Source: Corella eumyota
Lineage: Eukaryota > Chordata > Ascidiacea > Phlebobranchia > Corellidae
Direction of reading: 5' to 3'
DNA: 64,000 nucleotides
Assembly: GCA_963082875.1 (NCBI GenBank)
Contig: OY720097.1
Location: forward strand, 11,974,501 to 12,038,500
The notes under the pieces were generated by a model. It had not been told where the DNA came from and ran no database searches. It was given only the letters and a program-made list of their open reading frames with translations. Positions 10,801 through 28,265 of the stretch are shown piece after piece. Position numbers and translations under genes: made by a program. The stretch's first letter is position 1; every line of letters starts with the position of its first letter.

Positions 10801-13481
10801 AAAAAATAACCCAACTTTATTATTCTTACTTGAATTCCAAGTTGTGTAATCAATTTTAAATCCCTTGGCTTGGTAAACATTGTCAGTTATTAAGCCAATA
10901 ATAATGACATTACCGGTAGATATCCAAAAGTCGGGAACAGAAGAACCACAATACAAAGTTGACATATTGTTAGCCAAACAGTCCTAAAAAAACAAGACAT
11001 TTTATTTTAACTAATTTAATAAAAAATACTGGAATTAAGGCCTGTTCACACGACAGGGTAACGTTGCGTTGCGCTGCGTTGCAATACGTAACTTTGCGCG
11101 TTCTAGGGATTTCTTTTTAAAATTTTAATAAAAAATATCCAATAAAAGTATACCGCTTACAAAATCTGGCGTAAATTTCGCTGCAGCCACAAAATTTTAC
11201 GAAATCTTACGTAACTTTCGCAAGACTCCGTACGTGTAATGCAATCTTGCATTACGTTATGTTGCATTGCGTACATCGTGTGAACAGGCCTTAACGTCTA
11301 AAACGTGTGCTCAAAAATAAAAAAAATAACAATTAAAACAAACTAAAGCTATAAATACATCGGTTTAAAATTTATTGAAAAAATAAACACAGCAACAAGT
11401 AAGAAGTAATTAGTAAATCAATTTTATATTTTAATATGCTTAATCTTAATGAGTAAAGTTTATTTTTTTAAATTTTTTTCAAGGATGATCTGAATTTTTG
11501 GTCTATACAATTTTACAATTTTACAATTTTTTAGCCTCTAGATACAAACAACCAATACGCTATATCGTTTAATTCCATTACGACTTCTTTTTATAAAAAA
11601 AAAAACAATGTCCAATCTTACCTCTATATAGAAGATATCGGATTGACAAGTTCTTGACAATAAAGATCCAGGTTGAATAAAAAAGTCCCGAACCCACAAA
11701 ACAACGCGAAGTCCTTCCTTAACGTTTATAGTCCACTTAAACTTTAAGTTGTTCGGGTAAGGATTTGGGTAGTTTGGTGACTTTATAGTTCCAGAAGATG
11801 CATTTAGATAATTGTCACGTTGGCCTTAAAATTTCAATTTAATGAAAACTATATGTTGATAAAAACTAAATTTCAATCTTATCTTATTTTTAAACAGAAT
11901 TTTACAATAACTTAATCCCTTACAGGTAACATTTATTTATAAACATGATATTTTTCAGCTAACCACGAAAGTCAATCGACTTTATACTACTATTTTTGTA
12001 ATTTAAAACTGCTGTCTTACTTATGCATTTTGGAAACTCGCCCTCCCACTGACTTCTTGGACCACAAATCTTTGTCGTTTTCTTTCCCGTGTAACCAACC
12101 TTACAGTGATATGTAACCATATCTCCAAATAAATATGATTTTCCTACAAAATGGAATATTTTAATATTATTCGTCCCGCAATACAGGGTTGGGATACATT
12201 ACAATATTTAATTAATAAAATTGTTTAAAACCAAAGCCTATCACTTCTAGATCTTGATTTCTAAGTTTTAAACCATAAATTAACATTTAAAACCTGTTCG
12301 ATAAGCAGTGGGATACGGTTCGGGCGCTGGACAAACTTTCTTCTTGCAATTCAATGAGGACGGGTCAGACCAAACGCCACCACCTAGGCACGTGACTTGT
12401 TTGTAGTCATTTCCATTATTACGTATGTCCTCGTGACCAACAGCACATCCAATCAAAATCTCCTCTCCCCCGACAAAACAAGTTTTGTACGGCGAATGAA
12501 TAATCTTTCAAATAAAAAAATTTGCAAGAAAATTTTTTTCAAAGGTAAAAAAAAAACTTTAGTATTAGCCACTAGCCTACCATATTTAACAATTAATTAG
12601 AAAGCCCTAAAGTTTTACTAGGCTTACCTGATATAACAGATCTGCTCGAAATCGAAAGTTGTTTAGAATGTCTTTCGTAGTTAAAACAAAAGAACTTACG
12701 CCTTGTATAGGCGGACCACAGTACGGAGAACTTTTCTTACACATTTTTTGGATATTCTGTGATGCTAAACTGTTTGATAAACGCATGATTTTACCGCTGT
12801 CGTCTGCAAAATTCCAGCGCGTCGATTTTTGATTGTTTAGACACAATTGATGATTGTTAAAAAGTGTTTCTAGCGAAGTTAGTGTGCTGGATCCGTGTAT
12901 GGCAAGTGACGTGTTGTTATAGGAACATGACCATTCTTGGTTTTGAGAAGTTGATTGATTTCCACAAATTTCAAGAGTTTGAAAGCAACCTAAAAAATAG
13001 CATGTGCAAAAAAGCCATTTTTTGGTAGTTAACAAAATTTAGAGCGTTTTACCATTACCACATTTTAATTTAAAAATCACTAACCGGTTTGTGTTGTAAG
13101 ACACATTCCATTTTCAAAATTAACAAGTTGGTTGCCAAAACGTATCCATTTTTGCGAAGGTTTGTTTATGTTACAAAATGCAAGCTGAACAGAGTTGCTG
13201 TCAAACCCATCAATACATTTAGCATTTCTGGTTAAAATCCGTTTATAACTCTGATTGTTACTATCTAAAAATATCACAAAACGATTTCTAGGCAGCAGAT
13301 TTTCTACAGGAAATGTTGAAAAAGAGCCTCGAACGTCTTGGGCAGAACACACATTTCGCAATGCTTCAGTTATTTCAGACGTTTCAGCATTAACACAAAC
13401 AAAATGGCTGCACAGAAGTCCTAAAAGTACGGCAATGGCAGCCAGGTGGCACTTCTGTATTCCTGACTCCATGCATTTCAC
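7824..13481 (-). CDS. Type I membrane receptor: ricin-B-like lectin, two sushi, CUB, transmembrane segment, long tail
   Basis: Ten coding exons with consistent phases: 13,481-13,085; 12,989-12,628; 12,504-12,294; 12,143-12,021; 11,824-11,622; 10,983-10,830; 9,802-9,696; 9,277-9,094; 8,583-8,468; 8,168-7,824. They encode 733 residues. A signal peptide (1-32) is followed by a ricin-type beta-trefoil region (about 60-220) with two Q-x-W motifs (QKW, QEW). Next come a sushi domain (about 223-305) and a second one (about 309-364: GDMVTYHC, GYTG, SQWEGEFPKC), then a CUB domain (366-482: SPNYPNPYPNN, DIFYIE, LYCG). The CUB seems to lack its usual first Cys pair. A membrane span (about 521-543) leads to a tail of about 190 residues. 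The tail has YIEL (612-615), a possible endocytic YxxPhi motif. It ends in RGVTF (723-727), which fits the PP1-docking RVxF consensus, and LPV, which fits a class II PDZ ligand. It is probably a cell-surface recognition protein; the ligand is unknown. I know no named orthologue with this domain order. Confidence 0.88.
9320..9480 (+). repeat. Possible tRNA-derived SINE remnant in an intron
   Basis: TATTCGAGCCGGACCA near 9,365-9,382 resembles a tRNA B-box (GGTTCGANNCC) region and is similar to the element near 10.67 kb, with shared TTCGAGCCG followed by ACCA. The A-box region is unclear. It lies in the intron between the exons at 9,277 and 9,696. Confidence 0.25.
10610..10750 (+). repeat. Probable tRNA-derived SINE head in an intron
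   Basis: TAGCGGTCATGTCG near 10,630 is a loose A-box. GGTTCGAGCC near 10,668-10,680 is a good B-box of the RNA polymerase III type, with spacing close to that of tRNA genes. No clover-leaf can be completed, so it is not a working tRNA gene. It lies in the intron between the exons at 9,802 and 10,830 of the receptor gene, on the opposite strand. Confidence 0.4.
11039..11290. mobile_element. MITE with terminal inverted repeats and TTAA flanks
   Basis: The element starts GGCCTGTTCACACGA and ends with its exact reverse complement. TTAA lies directly outside both ends (11,035-11,038 and 11,291-11,294), so TTAA or a TTA/TAA is the likely target duplication. It is 252 bp and non-coding. Its interior is imperfectly palindromic and CpG-rich (GTTGCGTTGCG against GCATTGCGTAC), giving a fold-back. 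A TTAA target suggests piggyBac-type mobilisation, and a 3-bp TWA target would suggest PIF/Harbinger; the sequence does not decide. It sits inside the intron between the two CUB exons of the receptor gene. Confidence 0.8.
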
Positions 13482-13739
13482 ATTTTAATTTAGTGTTCAA
13501 TATTTTACTAATTAATGTGTGTTTAATTTTGTTTACATGTAGTTATAATTGTGATTGAATAATAGCCCTGTGTTAACCTTTTTAAATATTTTTATTGATT
13601 TATCAGCTGATTTTGTTTCAGTTATGTCACCAGTAGTTAAAATATTCAAATTATCAGTAGTTTTCTTAACCAAGCAATATGTAATTAATTAAAACAAAAT
13701 GCAAATAAATAAGGTAGGAAATAAAAAATAGATAGAGTA
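13482..13739. promoter_or_regulatory. Shared 258-bp divergent promoter region
   Basis: The ATGs of two oppositely transcribed membrane-protein genes lie 258 bp apart, so both promoters and 5' UTRs must fit here unless there are upstream non-coding exons. A perfect octamer, ATGCAAAT, lies at 13,699-13,706. No clear TATA box is seen for either side. Co-regulation of the two genes is inferred from the spacing. Confidence 0.55.
13699..13706 (+). promoter_or_regulatory. Octamer motif ATGCAAAT (POU-type site)
   Basis: Perfect ATGCAAAT, 33 bases before the ATG of the plus-strand CUB gene. POU-domain factors bind this octamer. A chance match is possible in AT-rich DNA. Confidence 0.3.
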
Positions 13740-15571
13740 ATGTTCAGTGGTTATGGACAACTATGCCTGCTTTTATTACTTTTTAAAAAAGCGGCCTGTG
13801 CAGCAGTAACAGTATCAGTAACAGAAAAGCCTGATATACCTCTTGGATTTCAACGGGAAAGCCAATCGACCGAGGATATTTTTAGTAGCAGCGAAGGCAA
13901 ACTTGTCGGTAAGAAAGTGATATATTGTTTTAACTAAAGTTAAATCTAATAACTATTTCATTCAATGCTCTGTGGTATTGTAGCCGAAGACAAAAACATA
14001 TGTATGCAAGGAGTCACAAAAGGTTCTACTTATGGATACATTAGGACTCCGTTTTACCCAGGAATTTATCCCAATAACTTAACATGTCTTTGGTCTGTAA
14101 CTGCCCCGAAAGGCTTTGTTATACAGCTGTTATTTAGAGATTTTCAGCTAGAAGAGGGGGTAAGTTAAAAAAAACGATTGGATTGATAAGTTACTCCTGG
14201 CCTACTAATGATTGCATTCTATTACACCAAATTTAAAACTTTAGCACGACGGAATATCGTGTCCATACGATTACCTTCATATTTTTGAAGAATATAGGGT
14301 GGTATTCGATTCCCCACGCAACCCTTTAGATCCTGGGGTCACTTATAGACGAAACTTTGGTACCTATTGTGGTGATCGAAAACCTACAGAAAAGGTCACC
14401 AAAAAACCTGGCTCGACGTTGTATCTGTTTTTCCACAGCGATGACAGTGAAGGTCGTATGGGATTCAGTGCCTCGTACAGAATGCTGGTAGACCATTTTA
14501 GTTGTATTTGAAATGTTAACAAACTTGTTTAAGAATAAAACTTTATAACAATTTTTAGGATACAAAAAGGTCTACAAATACAGATCTTGAAATAAGCGAC
14601 GAAGAGAATTTTATTCGAGTTCTCTTCTTAGTTTTAAGTCTGTTTGTGATGATTGGTGTTTTTGTAGGCTTTATTTATCGCTGCACTTCGTAAGTAAATT
14701 CGTTAAAAACTAAATAAAATCACTATACTATTAATAATTATTACCTGTAAATTTTTCACAGGAATTCAAATGATTTTTATTATTTTGATCGAGATTCGAA
14801 TGATGGATTTCGGATGCCCAATGATGGTAAAAAATATTTAAAAATTTGCGCACTATTTTCTAGTAAAAAAATTAATGATTTTATAGTTGAAGATCGAGTA
14901 GTTACAAGAAGGGGAAGAGTTTCACCGGAACTAATTGGTCCACCCCCTGCTTATACCGAAGTCGTTAAAACAGAAGAGGATTGGAATCGAGTAGTCGACC
15001 AATTAGGTATTTAAGTCTACCAACTAGTAGCAGTTTTTAGTAAAGTTTATAAGATAAGGATTGCTTAAGTCGTATTTCTATTTGCTTTTTAATTCTTAGG
15101 TGCGGCCTCTGTTGCCGTACTTAGGCGTCGTGTGGAGGCAGAATTAATACAAGTTGAATATGATATTATGAACAGTGATTCGACCTCTAACAACCAAGAA
15201 GCTAGTCAGTCTGCTTCAAATGCAGTATCTAACACAACGACCAACGTTTCAGAAAGAAGCGAAATAACGCAAGCTGCTGTTCATTTGGAAACAACTGATG
15301 AAACGGAACAAACCCATGAGGTTATTATAAAACATACTCACTAGAAAACTATACATTCGTAAAAATAAACAAGTTTAATTGCAAAATTAGCTACTTTTTG
15401 TTTTAGGATCATAATACCCCAATAAATCAAGATATAAACAGGGATTCATCGCCCAGTGAAGTAACGGCAACGGAAAACAGTGCAGCAGAAGATTCATCTG
15501 AGGTAAACGTTGTAGAAAACCCACAAGTCGAGGAGCCTGAAGTATGCAGTCCAAAACCGAACACTTCATAA
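13740..15571 (+). CDS. Single-CUB type I membrane protein with PPxY motif in the tail
   Basis: Eight coding exons, phases consistent: 13,740-13,908; 13,984-14,159; 14,245-14,487; 14,559-14,689; 14,762-14,826; 14,887-15,006; 15,100-15,320; 15,407-15,571. They encode 429 residues. A signal peptide (CLLLLLFKKAACAA) precedes one CUB domain (about 63-195) with four Cys. The CUB carries the acidic residues of calcium-binding CUBs: Glu in FQLEEG, Asp in CPYDYLHIF, Asp in FHSDDS. A membrane span (about 215-236) follows. The tail of about 190 residues has PPPAY at 280-284, a PPxY motif of the kind bound by WW domains of NEDD4-type ubiquitin ligases, and then a Ser/Thr/Glu-rich, apparently disordered end. 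The donor of exon 7 (GAG|GTTATT) is weak; reading through it gives a stop at 15,342-15,344 and a shorter tail. Function is unknown; surface binding with WW-dependent turnover or sorting is an inference. Confidence 0.86.
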
Positions 15572-15619
15572 TGTCAATTTATAGAATATCAACTACATTT
15601 TAAACTACAGCTAGTTGAC

Positions 15620-15625
15620 AATAAA
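15620..15625 (+). terminator. Poly(A) signal AATAAA of the single-CUB gene
   Basis: First AATAAA after the stop at 15,569-15,571, about 50 bases downstream. It marks the probable 3' end of the plus-strand gene, close to the convergent MELK 3' end. Confidence 0.5.
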
Positions 15626-15739
15626 CAATAACTTAAACCTGTTCGCAGACAAAAAATACTTTAGAATTTAACTTCGGTATTTTTGGAAACTTTTATTTAT
15701 AAATATATTATCTGAGGAATGAATGCCATTTGAAATGTA

Positions 15740-15745
15740 TTTATT
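15740..15745 (-). terminator. Candidate poly(A) signal of MELK
   Basis: AATAAA on the minus strand about 490 bases past the MELK stop. Another lies at 15,692-15,697. The two convergent genes would then end within about 100 bp of each other, with little or no overlap of their 3' UTRs. Confidence 0.35.
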
Positions 15746-16236
15746 TGCATATACGTAACATTTGGTTACATTTATTATATCACCATAAAGTTTAAATTAC
15801 TGACAATCGATGTAATTTAGTAAATAAACCAAAACTTGGAACTATTAATTAAATAGAAAACTTTTTTAATGATTGTTTATCCAAAGCTTTTACAAAAAAG
15901 GCAAAACTACATTACCACGATTTTAAATCACAACAATAATATATATACAAATTTATGTTTTGTTACGTTCTTATGTTGAAAGGCGCTTTACATTCGGCAG
16001 TACAAAGATTTAAGCAGTATTACATAATTTAACAAGAATATAGTTCTATGACTGTTAACAAAATAATTAAAAAATAATGACAGTGCTTCGAAACCATTTT
16101 TCCTTGCAAGTAAAGAAAAATACTTTGTAATATAACAAGAGGCAAGCACCTTTAAAAAATACAAGTTTACAAATAAAAAGGCTACTTCATCGCTCATTTA
16201 CAACTATTTTCAGCATTTTTCTGTTTTGAATTTAAA

Positions 16237-23617
<7,381 letters not shown>

Positions 23618-26233
23618 ATGGAGGTTGAAGATCGTCAAAACTTGCGTAAAAATCGAGTCGCACTTGCTAATGATTTAGATATAACTCAAGTTTTGCAAAC
23701 TCTTGTTGGAAAAGGAATTTTAAATGATGAAATGGTTGAGAGAATCAACAGTAAAACAACAGTGTATCAAAGAAACGTAAGTATATCTTTTAAACCACCG
23801 ACCATTGACTGACTTTATAATCTCTTACAGTCTTAAAACTAAATGGTCAGATGGTATGTTCAGATGTTGTTCTAAACTTTTAAAACATTTTTTAGTTATT
23901 CTAAATGGGAATTAAACTTAGGATCACATGTGGTAAAGCTTATTATTTTGACATCTGTCTCAGTGGCAGACTAAAATTAGTTTTATTGTTTAAAAATATT
24001 GTTGGTTAAATACACAAAGAAAATTTGTATATATGTTTGTAGGTCGAGTTCTTAAACATTTTGCCAAGACGGGGTCCCCGAGCTTTCAAGCAATTCTGTT
24101 TAGCTTTACAAGACACAGATCATTTTCATTTATTCGAATTACTTGAACCAAGCACATCATCTAATATTCATTCTAATCTCACCAATTTTCATAGAGAAAA
24201 TGTTTCTGATTTTGGCCACACTACTCAACAACCCACCCACAACCTAACTTCGCTTATTACCAAACCTAAATCATTGTTTGATCCTGATTCTTCTATTTAT
24301 AGTACACTGCCAAATGCCAATTCCACAACAATCCAACAATCAGGTTATTTAAATGCAATACTTTCCAACCAAACTGTGAATTGTGAAATAGTTCCTTCTC
24401 CGAATTCTATGGATGATCTTCTTTCAACAACTTCATTTGAAACCTTGTCCCAAGAAGCTGACCTTAAAAATGCTGGTAGCAAAAAAAATCAACAGCAAGT
24501 TATCGAAGGCATTGATATTACAGACAACCCTACTGTGAATGACTTATGTGTCCGGCCTTCAAATTACAAGGTAATTAAATGAAGTTTTTATCTAGAAATC
24601 GAGTTATTACTGTTATTGTATAGGTATGAAAAGGGTATTGTACCGGATCACTAAACTAATTTTTTTTTTATAGTTTCGTGAGAAACATTATATGAATGCC
24701 TACAGCATGATAAGTCCTCCTCAACGACTTGCTTTGATTATTAATGTAACCAAATTTGATGAATCGACGCTACTTGAAAATAGACAAGTACTTTGTTTAT
24801 GTTTTAAATTAGTAAATACTAAAATTTCCTTTTAATATTATTTAAAGTGGAAAATATTTTGTTATAAGGCTGGTGACGTGGACAAAGCAAGGTTGGAATA
24901 TGTTTTACGGCAGTTGGGTTTTCGAGTATATGTTCTAGAAAATGGAACAGCATTAGAAATTCGGATGACAATTCAGGTAACCAATTGCAGTTGACATGTA
25001 AATGTGAATTACTTGGAATCGTAACTTTTTAATTTAAATTTTTATCTTTTTATATTGTTAGAAATTTTCTGCTTTGGAAGATCTTGCAGTTTGTGACAGT
25101 GCAATGCTATTCGTGATGAGTCATGGTGTCAGTGGAGCATTTTATGGTCGTGATGGTAATACTGTTGAAATAGAGTACATTTTTGATTTGTTTAGTAACG
25201 AAAACTGCAGAGTACTCCAGCATAAACCAAAGGTATACCTTTAAATTAAAAAATAGGCGCAACTAACAGTTTTTAATTTTAATACTACGGGATAAAACTG
25301 GTTGTTGTCAATTTGTATACAGTCACAGATAAATTGCATTTTATCTAAAGCTCTCTCGGATAAATTCCAAAACTTTTATTCAGGGTTTTTTCTTCCAATG
25401 TTGCAGAGGAAATGTCCCTGATAAGGGTGTAGATGAAACTGATGGAAAATTTCAGCAAGATAGCATACCATATGTAAGCCAGTCTTTTTAAGCAATTAAA
25501 CCTATGAAAAAAATTGTCAAAATTAGACATTTTAAAACACAGGTTTTTTGTTGGTAAATTTCTTTGTATTGACCTATACTTTTACTGATTTATTTATAGA
25601 TTGAACAACGTAGTAGCAATGTTCCAATAAATCGAGAGTATGTTTTTAACCAAAATCCTTGTAACAAACTTCCCAGTAGATCGGATTTTTTAATTGCCTA
25701 TGCAACTGTTGATGGATATTCTGCGATGAGGAATACAAAGCAAGGCAGTTGGTTTATTCAGGCATTAGTACGGGTAAATAAATAATTTTTATAAAAAATG
25801 AGCAAACCTCAAAATTTAGTAAATAGATTTTTAAACTCTAAGTAAAGTTGTATTGTAAATTTTTTAGGTGCTAGCTTTTCATGCCTGCAATAGAGACCTC
25901 CATGAAATGATGACAATCGTCAACAATTTGGTTTCACAAAGAGAGGGATACAGTCCTGATTCGGAATACCACAGGTAAGTGCATCTGGACAATACTGCCT
26001 ATAAAAAAATCAACCCAATAACAATTTAACCTACCTTTGAAAATGATTAAGTTGATTTAGGGTTTAATTGATATGGAAATGTTCAAGTATATAAAGTTCT
26101 AGTTAAAATAAATCTAATTTTTATTTTATTATTTATATTAATTTTTTAATTTTGGTTTTATATCAGATGCAAAGAAATGTCAGAGGTGCAGTCAACTTTG
26201 AGACGGAAATGGTACTTCTATCCAGGAATGTAA
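23618..26233 (+). CDS. CASP2: Caspase-2-like initiator caspase with CARD prodomain
   Basis: Nine coding exons, phases consistent: 23,618-23,776; 24,043-24,570; 24,674-24,787; 24,869-24,976; 25,062-25,232; 25,384-25,473; 25,600-25,773; 25,868-25,974; 26,167-26,233. They encode 505 residues. It is a cysteine protease that cuts after Asp and starts apoptotic or damage signalling. The CARD (about 1-90) reads like human caspase-2 (LRKNRVALA; VEFLNILPRRGPRAF; FCLAL). A polar linker (about 91-229) leads to the large subunit, with catalytic His324 in MSHG and Cys367 in QCCRG. DETD380-G matches the self-cleavage site DQQD-G of human caspase-2. The small subunit has MRNTKQGSWFIQAL and ends REGYSPDSEYHRCKEMSE, nearly as in human caspase-2, which favours caspase-2 over caspase-9. 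The residue before the catalytic Cys is Cys instead of the usual Ala. Confidence 0.94.
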
Positions 26234-26503
26234 AAAAAAAAAATTTTGAAATTGAATGATGGTGTTCATAATTTTGGTAGCTTCAAATATTTGTTTTTAA
26301 TTTTATGTATAGATGTAGTTGCTATTTTAATTGTTTTATTTAAGTTTCTTTACCTGAAGCTGCATACTGCTAATTGGCCATTATCTGCCTATTAGATGTT
26401 TTGCTTTTTTAGTTTTACTGCCTTTTTATACTTTTACTGCTTTTAAGTTTTCAATCATTTTTATAATGTGGTTTATTTATTTTGTGTTTCTGTTTTTTTA
26501 TTA

Positions 26504-26509
26504 AATAAA
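26504..26509 (+). terminator. Poly(A) signal AATAAA of caspase-2
   Basis: AATAAA about 270 bases after the stop codon, following a T-rich 3' UTR. It is the best candidate before the repeat region begins. Confidence 0.45.
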
Positions 26510-26519
26510 TAGTTGTTAA

Positions 26520-26944
26520 CTTTATGTTTAAGTTAAGAAAAACACAGTAATAAAAACTTAAAATATCGATTGAATCCATTTGTGAGGAAAATTGCTTTGT
26601 CAATTAAAAAGTCGTACCGTTTACAACAAAAGTATTGTACTGCACAAGTTGCATGACTAATATTTAAAAAAAGGTAAGCTTTTATGGCTAAGATTAATAA
26701 TACATTTAACATTATTATTACACTACTGGAGTCGTATTTCATAACTAAACGAAAAAGATGTATAATTCAAAGATATAACGATTTGATTTTTCTGTACTTC
26801 ACAGTCGTGAAGTTAAATTGTTACCTATACTGGCCTCATTAAACATTTCTTTACCTTTTTAGGTGAATATTTATTTAACTAACTTAAAAGTTACAATAAA
26901 TTAATTAATACGTTGATACTATTTTATAATCCCGGTAATTAATG
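26520..26944. other. Spacer between the last gene and the repeat region
   Basis: AT-rich sequence without recognised genes or repeats. It marks the border beyond which everything in the window is repetitive. Confidence 0.6.
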
Positions 26945-27219
26945 TACATTATTATGGTTATTATGGTTCGAAATCTTAGATTTCGAAACATATTGTTATT
27001 GTCATTATTATGGTTCGAAATCTTAGATTTCGAAACATATTGTTATTGTCATTATATTTATTATTATGGTTCGAAATCTTCGATTTCGAAACATATTGTT
27101 ATTGTCATTATATTTATTATGGTTCGAAATCTTCGATTTCGAAACATATTGTTATTGTCATTATATTTATTATTATGGTTCGAAATCTTAGATTTCGAAA
27201 CATATTGTTATTGTCATTA

Positions 27220-27250
<31 letters not shown>

Positions 27251-27370
27251 GGTTCGAAATCTTAGATTTCGAAACATATTGTTATTGTCATTATATTTAT
27301 TATTATTATTATGGTTCGAAATCTTAGATTTCGAAACATATTGTTATTGTCAGTGTATTTATTATTATTA
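26945..27370 (+). repeat. Tandem hairpin units (seven copies)
   Basis: Seven units, each containing the dyad TTCGAAATCT-T-AGATTTCGAA (10-bp arms, one-base loop; two copies read TTCG in the centre). Each dyad is followed by ACATATTGTTATTGTCA and a TTA/ATT microsatellite of varying length, so spacing runs from about 47 to 73 bp. The same unit recurs at 30.33-30.53, 31.24, 36.57, 39.47, 42.26 and 43.38-43.58 kb, and inverted near 36.4 and 48.6 kb. Its edges carry TATGGTTCGAAAT, the inverse of the motif near the 3' end of the neighbouring mobile-element units. Confidence 0.9.
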
Positions 27371-28265
27371 TTGTTTTTATTCTTTCTAGTCAGAATTTTG
27401 AAAGACGATAACTTTTGTTCTTTAAATCTAAAAGTTCTAAATTTTTAGTATGTTTGTTATTATCCCAACGAATCGCAAACCTCCTATTTACGACATTTAA
27501 TTATCACTAATTACTAATTAATGTATTTTATTATTAAAATTTAAATGTTAAATTTTCTAAAATTTTAATATGTTGTTGCTATTATTATTATTATTTTGTA
27601 TGTTGCTGTTTAAAATAAATATTTAACTTTAGCTAATTATCGTTTAATTATTTTGGGTTTATTTATAAAATAATGGATCAGAGTGAGTTTAACGCTTGAA
27701 TGATTTAATAGCGTTCTGGTCGCCGTCAAATATCGTCTTTTTCGCTGTCTGAGTTGAAGTAAAAAGTGTTGGTTGAAAGTATAAGTAAAATATGAAAATC
27801 TAAGTTAAATGTGTGTAAAAGTTTCTACTCAAAAACGGTATAAAAATTAATTTTTGGTTGTTTATAATAAATATTAATTGCTTGTTTTTTATTAAAAATC
27901 AAATCAATATTTGGTTGTTACATTTTTATTGATTTAAAATCATGATACAAATGGTAAATTTTATAAAATCTCCATAATATTGTGCAAAGAACATTTATTC
28001 GATAATTATATTATAAAGTTTAATACATAAATTGGAATTTTGTGTTGGTTAAATGAATTTTTATCGCGTTGGTTATGCTTTATTTTTTCTTTGTTTAATA
28101 AGTTTTATCTTTTCTTATTTTTAGGGTCGCGGGACTGGACTAGTTTTATTTCTATTGTTCTAGTATTTAAATTTATAATTTATTTAATAAACTTACTAAA
28201 TAAATTATATTTATAAAAAGAATCAAACGATTTCGAACCATATTTTATTTATCAAATAAATCTAG
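27371..28265 (+). mobile_element. Long-body unit (type b), copy 1
   Basis: Starts GTTTTTATTCTTTCTAGTCAG. Its first half is like the common unit, but it continues with a segment of about 400 bp not found in common units (TCGCGTTGGTTATGC; GGTCGCGGGACTGGACTAG) before the shared tail. Nearly identical to the copies at 32.0 and 38.35 kb. Confidence 0.7.

Noticed and set aside
26942-27327. Overlapping plus-strand frames of 105-107 residues
   Set aside because: Read-through of the hairpin units and TTA microsatellites; no protein-like composition.
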